DNA of 64,000 nucleotides from Phytopseudomonas straminea (GTDB taxonomy: Bacteria; Pseudomonadota; Gammaproteobacteria; Pseudomonadales; Pseudomonadaceae), in the NCBI RefSeq assembly GCF_900112645.1, contig NZ_FOMO01000004.1, positions 124,001-188,000 on the forward strand, read 5' to 3'. The first letter of the stretch is position 1. The number at the start of each line of letters is the position of its first letter. The notes under the pieces were generated by a model, which was not told where the DNA came from, made no database searches, and worked only from the letters and a program-made list of their open reading frames with translations. The position numbers were made by a program, and so were the translations under genes. Below, piece after piece: positions 37,793-47,404 of the stretch.

Positions 37793-38617
37793 ATGGCAAA
37801 CCGACCTCCACTTACGGACGCTATTGTCGTAGCGATTTCACGCCTCGTTGATGACTCACAAACTGAAAAGCGTGAGCCCACCCACTCTGACATCGAGTTC
37901 CAGATCGATCAGGCCAAGCTCGCGTCCGCAGATCCTGGAAGGTTAAATAACAAGCCCACCGGAAAATCAAAACGAGTGCGCGGCACCCTGAGTTGGGCGC
38001 TATCGAATAATCCCGCTGCCGGCGAGTTGCTTGTTTCTGGTCTCATTTCTACTGTCCAAGGCTACGGCGGATTTCGCCCAACCTCCAGCAACTACTGCGG
38101 CACTGAGGCAATCACAAACCTCATCGCGGTATTTGCTGCACAAGGCTGGGTTCTTTCGTTGGATGGATCACTTCAGCCGCGAGTATTGGACTCACTGATG
38201 GGCAAGGCTCTTACTTCAGCGCTGCAGGCTTATGCTGACCGCGCACGGCGCGGTGCTTTGGACAGCCCACTGTTAGCTGGCACAGCCAAAGACCTGCTGG
38301 AGGCAACAGCTGCTCATGTGCTGGTGGAAAAGTGGGGTTCGTACCCAAGCACCTCCAATTTTCCAACGTTGTTAGGTCAAGCATTTACGGCCCTTGGCCT
38401 CGCCACGCCAAGCGATCCAGTAGTCGCTGGTGAACCTGTCAATAGGCGAATGGAGCGCGCCGCATATGACTTGGGCTGCGCCTTGAACGCTCTACGTAAC
38501 AAAGAGGGCACTGGTCACGGACGGCCTTGGATTAGCGGGATCAATCCCGCCCAAGCTCGTTTTTCCATTGAGTCCATGGGCAACATTGCGTCATTAATGC
38601 TTGACACGCTGACATGA
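37793..38617 (+). CDS. Abi-C domain protein (abortive infection family)
   Basis: 274 aa. The C-terminal ALNALRNKEGTGHGRPW and SMGNIASLMLDTL match the Abi_C domain (LRNxxGxxHG core). The N-terminal part includes a DUF-like helical region. These proteins accompany phage-abortive systems; mechanism unknown. ATG follows AGGCACC weakly. Convergent with the Ser/Thr kinase gene, which ends 95 bases away. Confidence 0.8.
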   Translation: MANRPPLTDAIVVAISRLVDDSQTEKREPTHSDIEFQIDQAKLASADPGRLNNKPTGKSKRVRGTLSWALSNNPAAGELLVSGLISTVQGYGGFRPTSSNYCGTEAITNLIAVFAAQGWVLSLDGSLQPRVLDSLMGKALTSALQAYADRARRGALDSPLLAGTAKDLLEATAAHVLVEKWGSYPSTSNFPTLLGQAFTALGLATPSDPVVAGEPVNRRMERAAYDLGCALNALRNKEGTGHGRPWISGINPAQARFSIESMGNIASLMLDTLT

Positions 38618-38655
38618 GATTTCCGTTTCGGTGGGTACGACGCATTTTCTAAGGT

Positions 38656-38693
38656 CGTCCAATTGACCTATGCACCGTGCATAGGTCAATTGG
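38656..38693. terminator. Near-perfect inverted repeat between Abi-C and kinase genes
   Basis: CCAATTGACCTATGCAC and its complement GTGCATAGGTCAATTGG abut around one C, giving a 17-bp stem without loop. It could be a bidirectional terminator or an operator. Confidence 0.7.
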
Positions 38694-38712
38694 TGATCAG
38701 TTGGTCCGTTAT

Positions 38713-40377
38713 CTAGCGAGCGAAGCCCTGCTGCAATTCTGACAAGTCGATGCGAGCTGCCTCTCTGTTTGCGGCCAGATGGCGTTGTCGGGTCCATTGT
38801 CCATCTACGATGACTCCGCTGTGATCACTGACATTTGGAAGATCAAGATGACTTGGCATGCTTGATCGTTTAGCCACCAGTAGCACGAAACTCGAACGGA
38901 GCACATCCTGAACCGTCTGGTCGCCTAAAACTCTCTCAAGTAAATGCTCTCGATGTACAACCGGCTGAGCGCAATCATAGACAATTGTGAATACCGGGAG
39001 ATTGAAGACGCGGGACAGTTCAATTGCTTCATCCCACGAATTTGTAAGGCGATCTCGGAGAACATGAAGTCCTGAAAACTCAGGGGTCAAATCTATCGGC
39101 TCATGCTTCATCACACGAAGTATGTCCGTGATGACGGCCTCCTCCAGGACGGAGGATGGTGACAACTTCTCTAGGTCAATGCCGATCTCTACCCGATGCA
39201 CCTCGCCTGAGAAGTTATGCCAAACAAGATCCCCGCCGGCTATCTCCACCCAAATATAGGTGCACAGCCGATAGGCGCCTTCCATATCCCAACGGATTCG
39301 CACAAAGCCGAGCTCAGCTTTAGGAACAATATCCACTTGCTGGGCAGTCAAAAGTCCATTGCTTTTGACTGCAACATCCTTGTACGCCGCCATTGCCCAC
39401 TCCAGCGCTTTACGTACAAGCTGTGATCGATCTCCACGGCTTTGAATGGACCGATCTTCCATAAGCCGCTGTAGCTGCTCATGCTTGTCGGCCGGCTCTG
39501 GCTCAGAATGCCTTGTGAGGATCTTGCGTAAACCGTCCTTCATTTGCTCTGCGGTCAGGAACCGTTTATTGACAGGTACCGCGAATGCTTTGTCGAAGAA
39601 GCTCCGAATGCCGCTTCGCTCAAACCCTGAGAAGTATCGCAGCACGTCCGCTCTCTGATGGGGAAGCTTCTCCTCCCCGTCTACTAGCTGGGTCGGATTC
39701 CTATGGGTGAAGAGAAAGAAGAAAACACCGGCAACCACCGTGAGATCGGAAACAGGGCTGCGCTTGTCTTTACTGCCCCCTTTCAACTCCGGTAGCGATA
39801 GGAATCTATTTCCAAGCTCATTACCCTCCAAAGTAAGTGGCTTTGGCATATCCAAGTTCTGATCGTATGCGATGCCAAAGTCAATCAGTACAGGGCAAAG
39901 CACATCACCCTCTCGCATGATAATGTTGTCCGGTTTGATGTCACGGTGGAGAACTCCTGCAGCATGCGCATGAGCCACCGTATCCAGTAGCTTGAGCGTG
40001 ACTTCGATCATCTGGTCGAGACTGAGCTTCCTATTTCGACTGAGCCAGTCACGCAGAGTGCTTCCTTCAATAAATTCGGTTGCGATATATAGTCCGACGT
40101 TTTTGTCAGCGTGAAGATGAGTATTGGACTCGATCATTCGAGGGACTTGAAGCCCTGAGAGCGAGTTGTAAGAGCGAGCCTCACTATAGAATCTGGCACG
40201 TCGTTCGCTACGATCCTCTTTGAGGATCTTTAAGAAAGCGATCTGCTGATCCTCCTTGCGAACAGCCTTGTGCCCTACTCCTTGACCGCCCTCACCGACC
40301 CCTTCCTCAAGAATCTCCCAGCGCTCGTTGAACGAAGCAGTATCAATCCATTGTTCGCGTGACGACTCAGGCTTCAC
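38713..40377 (-). CDS. Serine/threonine protein kinase, long C-terminal extension
   Basis: 554 aa. Hanks-type kinase domain: P-loop GEGGQGVG near residue 27, catalytic Lys in AFLKIL, HRDIKPDN near 143, DFG (IDFGIAY) near 163, plus an activation segment with a PELKGGSKD start. Catalytic residues are present, so active. The C-terminal 250 residues are unlike known sensors (contain SRVFNLPVFTIVYD and LVAKRSS). GTG at 40377 is preceded by AGGAG at 8 bases; a GTG at 40386 is an alternative. Opposes the Abi-C gene; anti-phage role inferred. Confidence 0.85.
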   Translation of the reverse strand: MKPESSREQWIDTASFNERWEILEEGVGEGGQGVGHKAVRKEDQQIAFLKILKEDRSERRARFYSEARSYNSLSGLQVPRMIESNTHLHADKNVGLYIATEFIEGSTLRDWLSRNRKLSLDQMIEVTLKLLDTVAHAHAAGVLHRDIKPDNIIMREGDVLCPVLIDFGIAYDQNLDMPKPLTLEGNELGNRFLSLPELKGGSKDKRSPVSDLTVVAGVFFFLFTHRNPTQLVDGEEKLPHQRADVLRYFSGFERSGIRSFFDKAFAVPVNKRFLTAEQMKDGLRKILTRHSEPEPADKHEQLQRLMEDRSIQSRGDRSQLVRKALEWAMAAYKDVAVKSNGLLTAQQVDIVPKAELGFVRIRWDMEGAYRLCTYIWVEIAGGDLVWHNFSGEVHRVEIGIDLEKLSPSSVLEEAVITDILRVMKHEPIDLTPEFSGLHVLRDRLTNSWDEAIELSRVFNLPVFTIVYDCAQPVVHREHLLERVLGDQTVQDVLRSSFVLLVAKRSSMPSHLDLPNVSDHSGVIVDGQWTRQRHLAANREAARIDLSELQQGFAR

Positions 40378-40513
40378 CTTCCCCACTCCTAGTTCATCTG
40401 TTGAAGGCTCATCGTACTGGAAGGCTTAGCGCTAGTGGCGTTGGAGGAACTGATAGCTGGCTATGCATGGAGAATTCTGTATTTCGATAGGCAAAGCCCC
40501 TCCTTCAGAGAAC

Positions 40514-40687
40514 TCAACCAGGCAACTGGGCCTTGATCTCGACGAGCAGATCGATGATCCGCGCTTGCTCTCGTGGGTCTGCCGGGGCTGCTGCCTTGGC
40601 TACTGCTTCCGGTTGTTCCAGCAGAGTTCGCAGCGCATCGCGGTCGTTTTCGTTCAGATCGAGGGCAAAAGTTGTCCGAACGGTCAT
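40514..40687 (-). CDS. Small unknown protein (57 aa)
   Basis: Starts MTVRTTFALDLNENDRDALR; helical. ATG overlaps the upstream stop (ATGA), so translation is coupled to the 139-aa gene. Possibly a small regulator. Confidence 0.65.
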   Translation of the reverse strand: MTVRTTFALDLNENDRDALRTLLEQPEAVAKAAAPADPREQARIIDLLVEIKAQLPG

Positions 40688-41103
40688 TTTAATTGCCCGT
40701 GCAATGTCAGTTGGATACCAGCTGTTTGGCACTTAGCCATCAGTGCCGAATTGTCGTAACAAAACAGTTCGACTCGATCCCGGACGCTGCTGGGCGCGTC
40801 GTCGAAAAGCGCGTTGCGCAGATCCAGGAGAACGGCCTCGGTCGGTGGCCACGGACTGAATAGCGCCAGGTGCCAGCTGGTGTTGGCATCACCTGGTAGG
40901 CCGAGGATGTGGCTCGGCACGACAAAGGCGGCGCTGACTGGAACCACGAGGTTGGCGATGGTCATGGTCAAAATGAACGGGCCGGCGAGGCCATTGCCTG
41001 GAGAGACACGCAGCTCCGCGAGCTGCGCCTCCAGGTTCGCGATTTGGTGATCGCGCATCTGTTCGGCTAAGTGCCGAATTTCAAGCATGGAAGTTTCAGA
41101 CAT
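40684..41103 (-). CDS. Unknown protein (139 aa), end of relaxase operon
   Basis: Starts MSETSMLEIRHLAEQMRDHQ with a short coiled coil and a hydrophobic, beta-rich centre (FILTMTIANLVVPVSAAFVV). Preceded by the leader CCACGAAAGGAAGAAACC. No family recognised; lies 49 bases after the Toprim gene and probably belongs to the transfer operon. Confidence 0.65.
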   Translation of the reverse strand: MSETSMLEIRHLAEQMRDHQIANLEAQLAELRVSPGNGLAGPFILTMTIANLVVPVSAAFVVPSHILGLPGDANTSWHLALFSPWPPTEAVLLDLRNALFDDAPSSVRDRVELFCYDNSALMAKCQTAGIQLTLHGQLK

Positions 41104-41151
41104 GGTTTCTTCCTTTCGTGGTTAAAAGGGGGTTGCCGCCCCCTGGGGGTG

Positions 41152-42309
41152 TTACATGCGGCGGGGCTCTGGCCGGAATTCGGCTTCATGCTCCGCGGCG
41201 TGTTCGGGTTCGGTGGACTGGGCCGGCGTAGCCGCTGCAGGCGCTTGTTCAATCTGTGCCGGCGTGGTCTTGATCTCGGTCGGCTCGGGGGTCATGCCTT
41301 GCAGGCGCTGCACGCCTTGGTTCGGGTCTTCGCCGAGCTGCAAGCCGATGCGCTCACGCACGTCCTCGATCTCAGCATCAGGAAAGCGCTCGGCCAGCCG
41401 AGCGGAACGCTTCGCGGTGAGGTTGTCGCCGCCTTGGTCGCGATCGTAGGCCAGGGAAAATCGGCGGATATTGTGGCGCTCGGCCAGGGCGATGATTGCC
41501 GCCTCGGTATTCGAACCAGGTTCGCCTGTGGTTCCCACGAACAGGATCCGCTGACGCTCTTCAGGGGTGGCCAGTTGATAGGTGCTCAGAACGTCTACGC
41601 CGCCTTCGCTGAAGCGGATTTCGATGGGGTTGGCACAGCGAGGGTTAGCGAGATAGATGCCTTTCTCTGTATCAGTCGTGAAGCCTTTGAACTGACGTAG
41701 TTCGCCGTCGATCATCTGAGCCCCGCGGTATTCATAACCGCAAAACTTGCCTTCCGCGTCGATGTGAGGGAACACAGCAGATCCGTGTTTGCTGGTACGC
41801 CAGCGCGTTTCCGCCAAGACTTCAGGCGAGATGCCCCGCTCCTGGCTCAGGTAGATGTCGCGCCGCCCCATGAATCCGAAAGCCCGATAGTGACCTTTCG
41901 TGCTGGAGGCGATTGTCTCCTGCCGTTCACGCTCCTTCTGCTGACGTTTCTCATCGCGTGCCCGGTCGATACGGGCCTGCTCTTCTGGTGATTTACCGAG
42001 CGACGGCAGTACGCCGCCCTGGAACGCACGAACATCGTCCTTGGCCTGGGCGAAGGTTCCGCCCCTGACCTCCTGGTAGAGCTTGAAGATGTCTCCGCTC
42101 TTGTCCGCATGACGGTCATGCCAGATCCAGTTGTCATCAGTGGCCTGGTAGATGTCGTATTTACCTGCACCGTAGCGAAAGACTGCATGGCCCTTGTACG
42201 AGGCCTGCTTGTCGTACTCCATACCCAAATGAGCGGCGTAAGCGGTCAGGTCAACGTCGAGCTTCATCGCGGCTATTTCACGGGCGTCGGCTGCTTTGTC
42301 GAATTTCAT
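41152..42309 (-). CDS. DUF3991/Toprim primase-like protein (or C-terminal domain of the long relaxase frame)
   Basis: 385 aa. N-terminal DUF3991-like region (YAAHLGMEYDK, HADKSGDIFKLY) and a Toprim core (ILFVGTTGEPGSN, FSLAYDRDQGGDN, with DRDxGG). It has its own ATG at 42309 with CGGGAG upstream, directly after the stop of the 129-codon gene. The reading frame is continuous with the relaxase 46047-, so readthrough could make a fusion. The C-terminus is Pro/Ala/Glu-rich. Confidence 0.7.
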   Translation of the reverse strand: MKFDKAADAREIAAMKLDVDLTAYAAHLGMEYDKQASYKGHAVFRYGAGKYDIYQATDDNWIWHDRHADKSGDIFKLYQEVRGGTFAQAKDDVRAFQGGVLPSLGKSPEEQARIDRARDEKRQQKERERQETIASSTKGHYRAFGFMGRRDIYLSQERGISPEVLAETRWRTSKHGSAVFPHIDAEGKFCGYEYRGAQMIDGELRQFKGFTTDTEKGIYLANPRCANPIEIRFSEGGVDVLSTYQLATPEERQRILFVGTTGEPGSNTEAAIIALAERHNIRRFSLAYDRDQGGDNLTAKRSARLAERFPDAEIEDVRERIGLQLGEDPNQGVQRLQGMTPEPTEIKTTPAQIEQAPAAATPAQSTEPEHAAEHEAEFRPEPRRM

Positions 42310-42317
42310 GGGGCGAG

Positions 42318-42707
42318 CTACTCCCGAATCAGGAACCGCCCGTCGCACTCCACCAGGAGAGTGTCGATCAGTGCGTGCATTACCGGGCAATAGACCCTCA
42401 CGTCGCCCTCCGGGATCTGCTGCCAAATCGCATGTGGACAACGTACGCAAACCGTCTGTGGGGGCTCGCCCTGCAGGGCGCTTAACGTGGCCGAAAGGAC
42501 GGGAGAAGGCTTCTTCGTTTGCTGCTTCACCGGCGCCGGCGGCGCGGTCAAATCGGCCAAGGCTGCCGGCAACGGTTTGGCTACCGGACTCGGTTCGGGG
42601 TTCGGATCGGGAAACTCCATCACCGGCGGCGACAGGTCGTCCGTCAACTCGGAGATATTTGCCGAGGCTGGCAACGGGGGCAGGTCGGGCAGGATCGATT
42701 CGGACAT
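42318..42707 (-). CDS. Small Cys-containing protein in the +1 frame of the relaxase
   Basis: 129 aa. Pro-rich N-terminus (MSESILPDLPPLPASANISE) then a compact Cys domain (VCVRCPHAIWQQ, VYCPVMHALIDTLLVECDGRF). The ATG has an ideal AGGAGG 6 bases upstream. The composition is protein-like, while the relaxase frame here is Arg/Gly-rich and unlike any domain. It therefore looks like the real product of this stretch. CxxC and YC suggest a metal site. Confidence 0.7.
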   Translation of the reverse strand: MSESILPDLPPLPASANISELTDDLSPPVMEFPDPNPEPSPVAKPLPAALADLTAPPAPVKQQTKKPSPVLSATLSALQGEPPQTVCVRCPHAIWQQIPEGDVRVYCPVMHALIDTLLVECDGRFLIRE

Positions 42708-45700
42708 AGCGGGCCTCCTGGGGCTCTGGCTTGATCGGTTTCAATTTCGTTGTGAAGAGGGCGGGTTTCATGCCCTGGAGCGTTTCGCACAGGTCGCGGC
42801 GGTGCTCGGGCGTCTCGGTCGCGCCGGGGTTTGTCCAAGGCACGATTTCTACGCCTGGAGCTGGGTTTTCAGCGGCGACTACGGCCACGCGGCGGGCATC
42901 GGCTGGCCAGGCCTGTTCGTCGGTGCGAAGGTCGACGACGGCAGCGCCGAAAGCCTTGGCGTGCTCGATCTCAGATTGCACGGGAAGCAGGACGGTGATG
43001 GATTGCCCGGTTTTTTCCTGCGGCAGGGCCTTCGCCTGGCCTGGGAATTGGAAGAGTGACGAAACATCCTGGAGGCGATCGAGGACTGATAGCTTCTGAG
43101 GGGTTAGCTTGAACGGCTGCCCGGTTTGTACGGATGCACGGATCGCTTCGCGGGCCTGCGGCATCAGGTCAAGGGCGTTGTCCTTGTAGACGTATTCCGC
43201 AGTCGACTTCTTGAAGGACAGCCAGTTGGCTTCACTCAGATAGGTTTTGCACCCATAGATCCCGCGCGTATAAGCCGTGTACCAGGACTTGAGGGATGCA
43301 TGCGCCGGCAAGTAGTAGGCGGCCATCACCGTGCAGCCTTGCGCTTTATGGCCGGTCAGACAGTATCCGAGCTGAAGCGCCTCGTACTCGCTAGAGTTGA
43401 TCTTGACCGTCTTCCCATCGTCCCGGGCGATGGTGAACAAAATGTCCTCGATCTGATCACCGTCGACTTCACGAGTGACACGCTCGATACCCAGAACAGT
43501 GCCGAGGTCGCCGTTGTAGACAGGTTCGCTCTGAGCATCCTTGGCCGTTTTGCGCAGCAGCAGTCGATCGCCAACAGCAACCTGGATCGTGAAGCGCTCC
43601 CCGGGAAGTACCTCCGTTTCGATACTCACGCTGCCCTCAACCCGCAATTCACCACGAGCGAATCGGGCATCACGGATCTTGTCGTTAAGCGCTCTAACCT
43701 GTTCGTTGGTGTCAGCCAGGACGAGGATCTGGGACCAGTCCAACTCTCGAACAACACCATCTTTTCCGGGTAGGCCGGTTTTCATGTCGGCAAAAACATC
43801 GCCAACCAGTTCGTCGGCCTCGTACACACCATCGGAGAAAACCTTGAGCTGATCGTCGCGCTGCATGTACCGAATTGCGTCGCTCACCTTGCCTTCGTAT
43901 AGGGCCTGGGCAGTCGGCTTGAACTGTTCAACCTGGCGGGCGATGGTTTCGATCTTGGCGCAACGGTCGCCAACAGCATTATGCAGAAGGCCGAACAATG
44001 CGGCGGTTTCCACCGCATCATGCTGGTTTCTGTCACCGACGCAGATCAGGCGGGCGCCCGCCTGATGGCACGCAACCACCAGGTTATGCATCTGGTAGGT
44101 ATCCAGCATGCCGGCCTCATCGCAAACGACAATATCGCCGCGACCGATGAGATCTTGCTGTTTGAAACGCTGCCCGGCCTGCTGCGCGGCAAGCGCGTTC
44201 TGGTGCTTGATCAGCAACGAATGGACGGTTTGAGCCTGGATTCCGGTCGACTTCGCCAGCTCCGTCGCTTGCTTGTTTGCGGGGGCAACGCCAATGACTC
44301 GCCGGCCCTGCGCTTTGAATGCTTCGGCGTAGACTCGGAAGGTCGGCGCCAAGGTGGCCGACTTACCCACGCCAGCAGCCCCCTTCAGGAATGTGTACTG
44401 GCCTGAGCCGGTCAGATCGTACGCGGCCTGACGCTGTTCCTGGGTCAGCTTGAAAGGCTTCTCTCCGGGCTTTTGGGTTGCCTGCTTTTCTGTTTCATAA
44501 GCGTCGATTACACGGTCAACCAAGGCGCGATCAACATTCCAACGGGGATCATTCAGACCGGCATAGACCGCCTTGAGGCAGTCGGCCTCCAAGGTAATGA
44601 ACTCCTTCGTCGTGTAACGCCGCGGCGGCGTCCGGCCGTTATCGTCCGGTTGCTGGGGGATCTCGATAAGGCCGAGCTGCGTGAAGATCTCCGACTTGGT
44701 TGCCGCGATTTGATCCAGTCCACCTTTACCGATGGTCAGGTGTGCGGCTGCGGAATCGATCGCGAATTCATCAATGACAGTGGAGCCGCGGAACACCATG
44801 CGCTGCAGTTCGGCCAGGCTCGGTGCCTTCAGGTCTGCTGCTGTGGATGCTTTCAGCTTGATTGTGGGGATCGCTTCGCGCCAATGGGCGTCCAGACTGT
44901 CGCCCAACTCGATGTCTTTCGCATCGCGACTTCGGACAGCGATCGCCTGAGCGGCCGCTTGGCCAGAGGTGGCCATCGTCTTCTTCTCGGTCTGGATCTG
45001 CTCGCTGCGCTTGGAGAACTCGGCTACGAGTTGCTTTGAGACTGACGCCTCGTTGAGGCGAAGACCGTGCCCGCTCCAGTCGACGACCATCGCCGAGGCC
45101 AACTCTGGTAGGCGTGCCTGGAGACGCTGAAAAAAGGCCACGTCGACGACTGCACCAAACTCCTTCTGGCTCTTGTACAGCCACCCCGCATCGAGGGTCA
45201 GGAACTTGCCATCGATGGTGCGAACGAAGTTCGGACGCTCCAGGTGTACATGCAGCTGAGGATCAGGGAAGTCCTGGCCGGGTGCGCGACGGGCAGTGCA
45301 GTGGGCATATGTGAGTGTGACGCAATCACCGGTGACCGACTCGGCCCCCTGGGCGCCTTCACGCCCGCGAATCCGGCCAGTGCGATGCTCATTCTCGATC
45401 GCATCGTTCACAGCACCCATCATGCATTCCTGGATCACTCGACGGGTTCTGTCGTCGGTCTGTGCCCAATAGAGGCTGATTGACTTCTGAAGGCTCACGC
45501 ATGAGGAGAAACCGAGAACAGGGTCCTTTGCCGCTTGTTCTTTGCTTTCCTTCTCCAGGCGCTCCAGATCACCGGCTTCGAGTTGCTTTTTCGAGGATGG
45601 ATTTGCCTTCTTCGATTCAGCTTCCTGAATAGCCTTGTAGATAGACTTTTGGCGCTTCTCGTCCAGGAACGCCTCGCCAGTCCGCGGGTTGATTCCACGG

Positions 45701-46047
45701 AAAAGCGCCAGATAGTCGCCGTCCTGAGGATGCTCACCAAGGCCCAGCTTTGCAGCCAGCGGGCCAGCAATTCCAGACGCTAGAGTGTCGTTACCGGACT
45801 TGTGGTAGTAGTCCTCCCGCCCCGTACCCTGGTCACCCTCAACCTGGCTGACGATGGAGGCGATCTCGGCATCGACTTTCGCCAGCTCGGCAGCCATGAC
45901 CGCATCTGTCACGCCGCGCTCTGCACCCAAAGCAATGCGCTCCTCGCGCAGTGCCTGGAGCTCCTTCAGCTTCTTTTCGAAGTAGCTGGCCTTGGCCGCA
46001 AAGTTGCCGGCCGTGGTCTTCTGGTTGCTCATCCCATAATGGCTCAT
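42700..46047 (-). CDS. MOBF conjugative relaxase-helicase (TraI/TrwC-like)
   Basis: About 1110 aa of recognisable protein; the frame stays open to 41152 (1631 codons). N-terminal relaxase domain: Tyr22 and the Tyr80-Tyr81 pair (ASYFEKK, EDYYHKS) and metal ligands LHVHLERPN near residue 265. Helicase domain: Walker A LKGAAGVGKS near 551, Walker B VVCDEAGML near 640. It nicks oriT and unwinds plasmid DNA. Unusually, about 50 residues separate the two Tyr motifs. Overlaps the accessory gene upstream (ATGA). The 3' boundary given is where homologous-looking sequence ends. Confidence 0.88.
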
Positions 46048-46478
46048 CGATCGATCTCCATGCCTGTCTGCTCAGCAATGAGCCGATCCATGACCATCGG
46101 TACCAGCCGATTGAGCATCGGCTCAACGGTGTCGGCGAGCAGTTCAGGCCGGCGCTCGGCCTGGCTGGCGAGAACCTGCAACACCAGATCAGGAAGAGCG
46201 GAGCCCAGAAGGGAAGCAACGGACTGGGTGATTGCACCGGCCATCGACGCCACAACCGGACCATCGAGGAGGATGGGAATAGGTCGGAAAGGCTCGGCAG
46301 AGAAACGCTGCGCCTCCAGGAAGCCGGCGATTTCTTCGTCTGTGCGCTGGGACATGAGGGCATCGAGCACGCGGCCTTGAGCGACGCCCAAGCGCGCGGA
46401 AAGGCGCTCCAGGCGCACGACCGCAACTTCATCTAGGTACTGGGTCGAGGTCTTTGCCCCGGCCTTCTTCCGCGCCAT
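46044..46478 (-). CDS. Relaxosome accessory protein (TrwA-like position)
   Basis: 144 aa. N-terminal MARKKAGAKTSTQYLDEVAVVRLERLSARLG resembles a ribbon-helix-helix DNA-binding start; the rest is helical. It precedes the relaxase gene with a 4-base overlap and follows the oriT-like region, the position of trwA in R388. Function inferred from place. Confidence 0.65.
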   Translation of the reverse strand: MARKKAGAKTSTQYLDEVAVVRLERLSARLGVAQGRVLDALMSQRTDEEIAGFLEAQRFSAEPFRPIPILLDGPVVASMAGAITQSVASLLGSALPDLVLQVLASQAERRPELLADTVEPMLNRLVPMVMDRLIAEQTGMEIDR

Positions 46479-46619
46479 TTTCCTTTTCCCTTCTGAGAAC
46501 GCTTCTCAGGTAGACAGCACTATGCCGGCGTACCTTGCTTTTGCTTTGTCTGCTTTCCGGCTTGGAGTCCGCGCTGTGCGCGGGATCCGGGCCGACGCGA
46601 AGCACCCGAAGGGTGCAGA

Positions 46620-46805
46620 TGTGTTAAGAAAACCCCAATGCAAAACCACAATAATCCAGTAAAACCACTTTAGCAATACCAGAAAAACCACAATATCCAC
46701 CACGCAAAACCAGAATAAACCATTGACGGCCAGATAAATCCAGCTTTAAATCGTCGCCAAGGGGTGTGTAAAACCAGATAAACCCACTAACATCCAGTTT
46801 TAGCC
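46620..46805. other. Putative oriT / Stb-binding region with repeats
   Basis: About seven degenerate copies of AAAACCAGAATAAACCA (e.g. at 46641, 46661, 46683, 46705, 46729, 46769) lie between divergent relaxase and stb-like operons. CCAAGGGGTGTGTAAAACC at 46757 resembles the F-type nic neighbourhood (GGGGTGTGG). A TTGACG at 46722 may be a -35 for the plus-strand operon. The remaining intergenic region 46479-46619 has no gene. Confidence 0.6.
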
Positions 46806-46833
46806 ATTAACAGCACACTGGAGGAGAACGGGA

Positions 46834-47376
46834 ATGTTCAAACGCCCTGAGGACCTGATCGCGGAACAACAGGAAGCCGAAGAGATGGCTGCAGAACTGG
46901 AGGCATGGCTCGCGAAAGAAGAAGCCACGGAGCAGAAAAATCGGCGGGGGGCGGGGTATCGCCTACTGAACCCGGTTCGAGCACAGATCGCTCTGCTGAT
47001 GCAGCGCGGGAAGACAGTTAAGGACATTCACCGTGCGCTCGATGAAGCGCTCGGCATCAAGGTGGACCTGAAGACAGTTCGCAAATTCATGGTCGACCAC
47101 ATGCCCGAGGAATACGCCTCGTACCTAGGCGCAACGAAACGCGGCAAGAAGGAAAACCGTGTTTTCAGGGATGAATCAAAGCCGACTGATGAGGAACTAC
47201 AAGCTCCGCTGACCCCGGTCGAGCAAGCTGAAGTAGACAAGTTTCTAGGGTCGGCAACCCTTGAAACACAAGTTAAACCCGCTGAACCGTCTGCAAAGAA
47301 ACCGCCGCTTACAGCTGGCGATCTTCGGGCCATGACGGGGCAGATTGACCCTGAGACGTACCGATCCGACGAGTAG
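46834..47376 (+). CDS. StbA-like DNA-binding protein
   Basis: 180 aa. A helical N-terminus and a region NPVRAQIALLMQRGKTVKDIHRALDE followed by VDLKTVRKFMVDHMPEEY resemble the DNA-binding part of StbA, which binds direct repeats beside oriT in R388. The location next to the repeats and stbB-like gene supports this. GGAGGAGAACGGGA precedes ATG. Confidence 0.65.
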   Translation: MFKRPEDLIAEQQEAEEMAAELEAWLAKEEATEQKNRRGAGYRLLNPVRAQIALLMQRGKTVKDIHRALDEALGIKVDLKTVRKFMVDHMPEEYASYLGATKRGKKENRVFRDESKPTDEELQAPLTPVEQAEVDKFLGSATLETQVKPAEPSAKKPPLTAGDLRAMTGQIDPETYRSDE

Positions 47377-47404
47377 TCGGGACAACCACGAAAGGAAGAG
47401 AAAC

